Positions 57,075 through 64,000 of a DNA stretch of 64,000 nucleotides are shown here, piece after piece (within the stretch, counting starts at the first letter, position 1; every line of letters begins with the position of its first letter). This DNA is from Flammula alnicola (taxonomy: Eukaryota > Basidiomycota > Agaricomycetes > Agaricales > Strophariaceae). A program made the position numbers and the translations under genes. The notes under the pieces were generated by a model, which made no database searches, was not told the DNA's origin, and saw only the letters and a list, made by a program, of their open reading frames with translations. Location: the NCBI GenBank assembly GCA_015499995.1, contig JADNRV010000131.1:90349-154348 (forward strand), in the 5' to 3' direction.

Positions 57075-58116
57075 CAGTGCCCATCACCACCTCGCATCAC
57101 CTGGTTTGGCAGGGAACAAACAAAAACATACATTTGATAACTACATTTTCCCGGATACCCCAAATTTGTCAAAAACACCGGGAATGTGCTTAGATTCATG
57201 AGGGCAATCATTGATGTGAATCTCAAGTCGATCGGACAAGTTTTCGAAATTCCGGCCTTAGAAAAGTGAAACAAACCCTAACCCTATGTCACAACCTACT
57301 ATATAAGGTATGTTACAGTCACAGTCACACTTACCCAAAGCTACCACCCAACCCCAGTGGTGTCAATGACCCGGGTCATGACCGGTCAGGCCGGGGTCAG
57401 GCCAAAAAGGGGTCAAAAAAGGTCAATCTGGACTGACCGGTCAAAGGAAAAGGGTGGGAATTAGATGAGCTCAGTGAAAACAGGTGAAATAGCCGCCCAC
57501 TGGTCGTTTTTCGCCACGGAATTCAGTCAAATCAATTGAATGACATTACCATGAAGTTTTGTACAGGTTTTGTACAAGTTTCTCGGTTGTGATATGTCGG
57601 AAATGGCGATGAAGCTGCGTTGATGCTAGGTCAGTGCTGGACCGACACATTTTCCGGGAGCTGTCAAACCCAGCAGATGTAGAAGCTCTGTGGCAGGCCC
57701 GTCCTTCTCGAGGGCTACTCCCGTGACTGTTGACCTCCTTGACCGGTCAACCTGACCGGGTCAAATTGGCCTGACCCGAATTTCGGTCTGACCTTTTCGA
57801 CCGGGTCAAGGAGGTCAAGACACCACTGCCCAACCCTACAGAGCCGCCGGATCAGGCAGGAAACAGGGATTTTTTGCCGAAAACCTCATAAATGTTGTTT
57901 CCTGCCTTTCTTCATCTTCTCTCCCTCAAATAATATAAAATTGGAGCCCTTTATTTTTTTTCCCAACCCCGAAAAAGTGAAACACCGTGGGAAAAATGAG
58001 AAAATGCGTAAATCACATTCTTTTCATGGGTTTCCTTCCTAAGAAAATCAGAAAAATTCTACAAAAAATTTCTCGGCACCAAACAGGAGGTGTTGGAGAG
58101 GTGGTGATGGGCACTG
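57075..58116. mobile_element. Non-autonomous TIR element (TA target) inside the retroelement leader
   Basis: Inverted ends CAGTGCCCATCACCACCTC (57075-57093) and its reverse complement (58098-58116), extended by weaker matching toward GTTTGG. Flanked by TA on both sides (57073-57074, 58117-58118), as for Tc1/mariner-type insertions. About 1,042 bp including the nested hAT MITE; about 560 bp without it. No transposase. It begins 14 bp after the 5' LTR, within the expected primer-binding region. Confidence 0.75.
57355..57828. mobile_element. hAT-type MITE with perfect 8-bp target duplication
   Basis: 474 bp with terminal inverted repeats CAGTGGTGTC and GACACCACTG, flanked by the identical 8-mer CCCAACCC (57347-57354 and 57829-57836). 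Subterminal regions hold many GGTCA / TGACC copies, including TGACCGGTCA palindromes, a likely transposase-binding array. CAG...CTG-type ends plus 8-bp duplications are the hAT hallmark. No coding capacity, so it depends on a transposase elsewhere. Confidence 0.92.
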
Positions 58117-58131
58117 TAGTGTTCAAAAATA

Positions 58132-58628
58132 TGTGACAATTGGGAGCTTTCAGAGGCGTGGGAGTCACTGAAAGACGAATTGGCACACGGTTGTAGATAG
58201 CGCGAGAATCAAGTGAACAGGTTAAAACTGTGTGATTGACTGTCTTGTCCTGTACAAAGGGTCGACTATTTATACTAAGCTAAGAGTACACGAGTCAGGT
58301 AATAAAATGGAGTCCGGAGACGAGAGGACGGACACGTTATAGGTAGGTATTGAGTAAGTCATTTTACAAGGGATTAGGGAGTCAAAACAAATCATAGGGT
58401 GACGATAAAGGAGTCAAAAGAGGAGTCAAATAATAAGAGATATAGTCGTAATAGCGAGTCAGAGAATAGTAAGTAAATACGGAGCCTTGGGCAGTTGAAC
58501 GAAGCTATATACAAGTAGTTAATGAAACAAATAGGGGCTTACGAAGATAAGATAAGATACAAAGATCGCGGGAACAGGTGGATAATCATAAGGTACGTGA
58601 TACGTGATGCGTGATGGTATTTGTTACA
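58132..58628 (-). repeat. 5' LTR (right copy)
   Basis: 497 bp, TGTGACAATTGG to TTTGTTACA on the plus strand, nearly identical to 47315-47835 apart from about ten substitutions and the missing 24-base block. As the element is on the minus strand this is the promoter LTR. Confidence 0.93.
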
Positions 58629-61190
58629 GTACTCTCTGAGGCGGTGGACAGAATCGAATTTGGAATTTCACAGCGCGGTGGATAGATAAGTGAAATGAAA
58701 AGATGCTAGATGGCCCTACACCACCAACCCTGCCTGAGTTCCGTATGACCTCTGGCAAATATGTTTCCGAGAGAGAATGTAGAAATGTCCAATAGATATT
58801 AGTGTGATATTTAAATGAGATTTTGGCCAACGACATCAGCGTGACAGCGTGATGAGATTCAATTGAGGTGCCGCGCTGATATCAACCTGACCTCGACGGC
58901 AAATATCCGTCTGATCTATTTCACGACGTCTTTAGACTCTAAATGTCAACATCTCCAGCTAGTTCAACATCCTCTGGGGTCTATGGAATCTCTGCCTGGA
59001 CATCCTCTCTGTGCGGAGTTCGAATCGACTTGTGTCCATCATCACCATCGTCTCCATCCCTCCTCTGTCCTTCGTTGTCGTATTTCCTCTGCCGCCTCCA
59101 CCACACCCCCTCGTTTATTTACTTTCTCTGTTGAGATGCCCTGCTATTCTGCGTAATAGCGCCACAGAACTTGAACAGTTCATGTACTGTGTCCTGTGGC
59201 GGGGACATCTTTCGCGGCCTGTCGCGTTGCGTATTTCTAGGACGCCTGTGTCCATTTATCATGTTGCTTGTGCCATTGTCTTTCTGTCATTTCTTTTATC
59301 TCTTCCTTGCGTTCCTAACTTGCTCTTCTCTTTAGGTTCCGGCATGGATTCGGATGGACATCAGATTAACTTGGAGTTTCGGCTGTGGGCTCTGTTAGAT
59401 TTCGGTATGCTCTCTCACCCTTCACATTCTCTGCATTCGCTAATGCCTTTATATTCATCATGTTTAGCACCTTTGTACTAGCAAACCCATAGTATACATA
59501 CTCCTGTAGTATTCCTTCGTCAAATGAATACATTTTTTCTGTTCATTCTAAACTTTGTGATATTCGGAAATTTTTAAGAAGAATCATCTCGTAATGTGAA
59601 CTGAAAAGAGCCCTGCAAGATACCAATGATAAATGTCGTCATGACCTTGGTTTGATCTCTCATTCACGTTACAAGGGAATATCATGAAATTGGATTGAGG
59701 ATGTCGTGTTGACATCCAGCGGAATATCCCCCGGATATAGCAATCAGGAAATGATTTAAAATTCCCAGATGACTACATCCTCACGAGCTCCTGTGGGGCT
59801 CATTTTGACTCCGGACTCACATCATCTTAATCAGCTCGACCTGATATCACACGGACATCAGGCAGGTTTGGTGGTGTACCGAGCCAGACATTGTGCTGCT
59901 GAGCCCTGTGTGCGGCGTGCGATGGCCGATGTGATGAACGTGATGCGTGCTGCAGAAGATGATCATGAAAGGAAAAGATGGTGAGATCAGGCCATCTTTG
60001 TTTTATTTGGATCCTCGCACTTTGAAGGCGGCTACGATGATGATGATGTTCTCTGTCGCACAGATGAAGAGAGTCGAGGGTTATGTATAGAGACAACATC
60101 GATTTGGCAGAGCTCCGAAAAAGGAGTAGGGCAAAGGGTGGACCGACGATTGTTGTTCTCGCCTCGTGGTCAGCGCGAACACTAGACCTGAAAGGTTCTC
60201 ATAGGGAGTCGCGGATACATTACGGCGAAGACCCGGGAGTGCGAACTTTCGGCACCCCTTTCCAGAATGAAATCATGAGACGAGTTTCACCACTCCGGCG
60301 CTTAACTATTGATCCATGATCGTCGACACCCTTGACCTTATTATTTCAATTTTCAATGGGCACCAACATACCAAGGTCAACTCGCTGAAATCGACCGACA
60401 CACACAGAACATTATAGATGAAGCGCTGACTCCGGATGGACATCAAAACCAAAGCCCACTCCTCGGCGACATTGACTACTTCTTGGATCCCTTCTTTCCT
60501 GGAGGACGGTTCCGTGGGTTGTTACTAGGCTTGTGAGGAACATGCTGCTCGTTCTTGACGTTTTGTCGTACTCTCCCAGCCTTCTTTGTGGCTTGGATAT
60601 GCCGGTGGCCCATACTACATACTGTAAAGCTTTTGCGAAGCTATTGCACGCAGCACCTTCAGGTTCACCAAAATTCAAGGCCCTGAAGTATCGGAAGACA
60701 AATAGTAAGAACCCTATCCCACTCTTGACTGTCGCAGCCATCACACTGATGAAAAGCTACATTGAAGCTGTATTCATCCATGCCGCGCCGACGAGACCGC
60801 ACGTTCTGGATGCTCGTCTGGCCCATACCAAGGAAGGACACTGCCAGACCCCGAAATCCGTTGAAACAGTCCAATCTGACCGGACTCTGGATAGCAGGGG
60901 CTCGGATACGCGTTTCCAGTGGTTGTAACACAAAACCGCAGGCGGTTGATAATCACAGGAGGTTTTGAATGCCTACAAGAGGCAGTTTGTTTCCCGACTC
61001 TGGTAAGTACAATTTATTAAAACGGGAAATTATTTATCTAGCTGGCGGACTGTCACACGCAGTGAAGCTTCACCTAGTCCACTTCCATTACGATTGGACT
61101 GCTCAACCGATGCCCACCCGGGCCATGTATTCACCCTCTAGCAATGTCCCTCGCCAAAGTTGTTTGAAGCACCAACAATAATATTCTGTC
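58629..61190. other. 2.6 kb without a recognised gene
   Basis: Several open frames of 70-150 codons on both strands (for example plus 59769-59984, and plus 60533-60928), none with a known motif or consistent splicing. If a gene is present I cannot identify it. Confidence 0.4.
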
Positions 61191-62002
61191 TTATCGTAAA
61201 TTCATAACGCTACAAGTGAATGGAACGGCAGACTTACATAGTTCTGGTGTCCCAAGCCTGGCCAGAAAGCGTGCAGCTACCACTACAGACAGCACATTGG
61301 TTCAAAATGGCCTGGGCCATACCATAGCCCAACTGGATGAATTATTAGTATCGAAAGTTGGCTAGTTACTGATAGCCAAGAAAATTTACATAGTTGCAGC
61401 TGGGCCGATGGTGTAAGAGTTCTATGGTTGCGTTACTCTAGAGAAACCAAAACCAATTGTATGGTCTAGGAGATAACACTCACGTCATTGCAGAATATAT
61501 GGCAGAGTTATCGAACAGGTGACACGCGAACATGCTGGCTTGGGGCCAAGGTTACAGGCTCCAGCCCCGAGGTTGTTCAGGTAGTCGATACCCTCAGCGA
61601 TGTCGCTATAAATAGCACGCCTCGACGTTGCAGGCGACACGATCCTTTACAAAGTTAATTTCCTTCCTCGACTTCTCTCTTGATTGAACGAAAGAAAGTC
61701 TTTACTTACGGGAGTGCGCTCTTCTATGGATATGAAATCACGCTTTTCAAGGTTGAACGCCACAATGTTATACTTGGGGTTCATCTCAATGATTTGGTCA
61801 TAGATTTCCTAACGGTGTATATTAGTGTATACACACCACAGTGGAGAAAAATGCCTGCGTCGTCTGGACTAACCTTTGGAGTTCCAGTAATGGTAAGATT
61901 GGCTCCACCTGGGGTAATCGGTCCAACATAGGTAATTGGGACAGCTTGGCGGTACCGCGACTGTAGGCCAATATGCCATTTCGAGTAGCTGAGGCCTTTC
62001 AC
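61191..62002 (-). CDS. Probable small Cys-rich protein, basidiomycete secreted type
   Basis: Minus-strand exons: SKWHIGLQSRYRQAVPIT, GPITPGGANLTITGTPK; intron; EIYDQIIEMNPKYNIVAFNL to IEERTP at a GTAAGT donor; RAIYSDIAEGIDYLNN, CNLGPKPACSRVTCS and SAIYFCND at a GTGAGT donor; TIGPAATM; MAQAILNQCAVCSGSC and LSGQAWDT, ending about 61191. The C...RV.CS...AI..CND core with a preceding DIAEGI.YL helix and a following AQ.I...C helix is common in small secreted proteins of agaricomycetes of unknown function. I could not see the signal peptide; the start is unresolved. Confidence 0.5.
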
Positions 62003-63093
62003 GAAGTCAGTTAGGGGCTCTTGAATGATAATCGATAATCTCTGGAAACATACAAATAAGGCCCGATGTAGTTAAAGCGAAGATTGAGAATTTCATTGTG
62101 AAGAATGCGCTTGGTCAAGCGAGTTAGTACGAGATTTGAAATGGACCAGCCTTTATATGCTTTGGGGCAGCCTGAGAGGAGAACGGAAAAAATAGGATTG
62201 TAGGCAAAATGATAGATCTTCCTTTGATCTTCCTTCGCCAAAAGATAGTTGTTGATATTGTAGATATAATGCCTCAGAACTACTTGAGCCATCATGCACA
62301 TGTCTTGAGACCACTCGTGAGCACGAGGATCATATTAGACATCTTCCATCGACCGGTGATAAGCATTCCTGCTCTTCTGACCGCTGAAAACCCAAACTTC
62401 ATATGTCATTTGCACTTCGCTATCGCACTTTAATGCAGCCCCTTTTGAAACTCAGCATAGCTCGCACCTCCAACCCTCGGACTCTGGCACATCATGCCTC
62501 CCAAACTCCGTCGATTCATTTCGGACCCAGCTACTGTGATGTGCACCACGCAATCTCGCTTCGTCTTCGACTTCGATGCAGCCTTCTAGCCTGATTGAGG
62601 CTTGAACGAAGGCAAGCAAATGAAGGGTTTGGACGGTCAAGAGATAGGATTGATGACAGGACGACAGAGGGGCAAGCGATGGTGCGTACTCGCACCGTCT
62701 TCCAGTCGATTTTTTCTTCATCCGTCCCTTTAGAAGTGCTCAGTTTTACCATATCGCCATTCTCGTCGCTGGCTCTCTGCCCCTGTGACCTGCGACGTAG
62801 AAGCCTTCTTGTCCCGACACGAGGGTTCATTGTCCTCGCTGTTCGTTCTCTTGTCAGTCAGGCATCTACTCATGCCCACTTTTGTTCGTGACCTTTCCTG
62901 TGCGAGGACTGGCTTAATTCATGATGTTAGAAAAGCTGCGGGTCTGTCTGCCTAAGACTTCATTATCCGCTGTATCTTCTTTCTTCTGCTTACCCATTTA
63001 ACCTGCTACGAAGCCAAGGAAAACTAGTTAGACGCAGCTCAGGATGCCTCCCGTCTGTCCCATACCATTGTAGTCCCTTATCTCACTTGTCAG
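62003..63093. other. Intergenic; nothing recognised
   Basis: Only overlapping short frames. Should contain the first exons or promoter of the membrane-protein gene at the right edge. Confidence 0.4.
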
Positions 63094-64000
63094 TCCATCA
63101 CTCAATGAGGAGGGTGAAAGTTCTGTACATGTTCGCTCGATATTTTCCCTTCGGTATACAATGGTGAATGTCTACCTTTAAATACTCTCACTGCTGACTA
63201 TGAAATTGTTCTAGGGTAAATACATATATTGTGTTCGTTCCACTGTCCCGAGTGCAGTTCCAAGGCATGGATGCACGGGATGGTTTCTTTTCTTAACTAC
63301 CAGCGCAAGCGTTCTTCTGGCCGCCGTTGACACCTTTGATTATGCTCAGAGGTGAGAATCATGGTCGTGTGATGTCAACAGATTGAATAAAACCCAACGA
63401 CATGTAGTGTACGCCCTCTATAATTGCAGCTGGAAGATGGCGATATTCCTCACAAGTCTATTAGCTATGCAAGGGATGCTGATCGCGATATATTCCTCGC
63501 GACCTCTCCATCATTCTCTTACCCTTCGGCGAGACCTGCAACATTCTCGAAACTCCCCGCGAGGCGGCATATATCATGTGTGTTTCTTCATCATCTTGAA
63601 AGAGCCCGTTAATGGACATCAATTTACAGGGCTGGCGTTGTGGTTACTCAAACAATTTTATTACTTTTAACCATCACGAAAAGAAAAGTAGCATTTGGCG
63701 AGTCGGTTGTTGTCCACCTTGTAGTCCGTGGCGGTGCTTGGGTATTCGTTCTCATTGTTTGTGAGTCGAGTTTGAGTTATCAATGTATACATTCTGATCT
63801 CTGTTTACATCTTACCGTTAGCCTTGTGGGTGACAATTATACCCTACTTACTCTCTGTTTACACAAGTGGCAAAGCCCCAGTGGGCATCATGCTTGTGTA
63901 CGTTCCTTTACTTCCCATACTTGAAGTCAGCACAAGTTGCCATGAGAGAAATTGCTCAAATAGATAGACACATCGGCAAAGTTCTGCCGTGTATCATCCC
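63094..64000 (+). CDS. DUF6533-like multi-pass membrane protein, partial at right edge
   Basis: Exons by splice sites: HSMRRVKVLYMFARYFPFG ending at a GTGAATG donor; then FLFLTTSASVLLAAVDT to a GTGAGA donor; then VYALYNCSWKMAIFLTSLLA and MQGMLIAIYSS; later RGGAWVFVLI, an intron and LWVTIIPYLLSVYTSGKAPV; then MREIAQIDRHIG at the window end. The series KVLY..RY, a helix ending ML-RVYALYN, and R(D/G)G-W-F is characteristic of the large basidiomycete DUF6533 family of seven-helix-like membrane proteins, whose function is unknown. One extra T near 63340 breaks the join to RVYALYN. The start lies upstream and is not resolved; the end is beyond the window. Confidence 0.65.

Larger units (their letters stand above)
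47315..58628 (-). mobile_element. Ty3/Gypsy chromodomain LTR retrotransposon
   Basis: Two direct LTRs (47315-47835 and 58132-58628) starting TGT and ending ACA enclose gag-like ORFs, protease, RT, RNase H, integrase and a chromodomain, all on the minus strand, so the 5' LTR is the right one. The order RT-RH-INT places it in Metaviridae (Ty3/Gypsy), chromovirus group. The LTRs differ by about ten substitutions and one 24-base indel by eye, so insertion is fairly recent. No target duplication is seen (CGAGT on one side, GTACT on the other). A purine-rich tract, GGCCAGGAGGGCGTA in minus orientation, precedes the 3' LTR. Coding damage: a stop in the protease (52553-52555), a frameshift near 52190 and one near 55637. 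Two other elements are nested in its leader. Confidence 0.93.

Noticed and set aside
57276..57292. Telomere-like AACCCTAACCCTAT
   Set aside because: Only two units inside a TIR element; too short for an interstitial telomere claim.
59011..59481. 156-codon plus-strand frame rich in Leu, Ser and Pro
   Set aside because: Pyrimidine-rich DNA gives such frames by chance; no domain or neighbouring exon supports it.

Overview
The window looks like nuclear DNA from an agaricomycete (mushroom-forming) basidiomycete. Genes are dense on both strands and split by many 45-75 nt GT-AG introns. The family mix also fits: a KDZ-associated CxC5/CxC6 protein, a type-II-membrane GH5 exo-beta-1,3-glucanase, a DUF6533-type membrane protein, MRP-type (ABCC) transporters and a chromodomain Ty3/Gypsy retroelement.

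Layout. 0-2.3 kb: intact KDZ-associated CxC gene (minus). 3.8-6.1 kb: phosphatidylserine synthase of the base-exchange (PTDSS) type. 7.4-8.5 kb: KIN17. 8.6-9.8 kb: viperin-like radical SAM enzyme, convergent with KIN17. 12.9-16.7 kb: GH5 exo-glucanase. 17.3-43 kb: an ABCC expansion on the minus strand with a relic (ABC3, 17.3-17.9 kb), a full-length but catalytically degraded copy (ABC1, 20.8-27.1 kb) and a copy with canonical motifs (ABC2, 36.4-43.0 kb). Between them lie a NAD(P)-binding NmrA-like gene, a long disordered Ser/Arg-rich protein, an MCM6 C-terminal fragment and a membrane-protein fragment. ABC2 is bracketed by a direct 1.2-1.3 kb duplication carrying a coiled-coil gene. 45.4-47.2 kb: NOP56. 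47.3-58.6 kb: an LTR retrotransposon on the minus strand, whose 3' LTR ends about 105 bp from the NOP56 start codon. Its leader contains a TIR element, which itself contains a hAT-type MITE with a perfect 8-bp target duplication. 61.2-62.0 kb: probable secreted Cys-rich protein. 63.1 kb to the edge: DUF6533-like membrane protein.

A cross-cutting observation is that PSS, KIN17, viperin and GH5 (4.5-16.7 kb) each carry several single-base indels, nearly all one base lost from a short homopolymer. The CxC gene, NOP56, the pol ORF and the disordered protein are almost clean. This suggests locally unpolished assembly more than four independently dying genes, but decay is not excluded. Because of the indels and many introns, exon edges are approximate unless stated.

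The most interesting items are the viperin homologue with the family's C-terminal Trp; the contrast between ABC1 and ABC2, where ABC1 changes fall on the motifs of one ATP site; the 13-nt microexon that encodes the core of the NBD1 signature motif in both transporters; and the three-level transposon nest.
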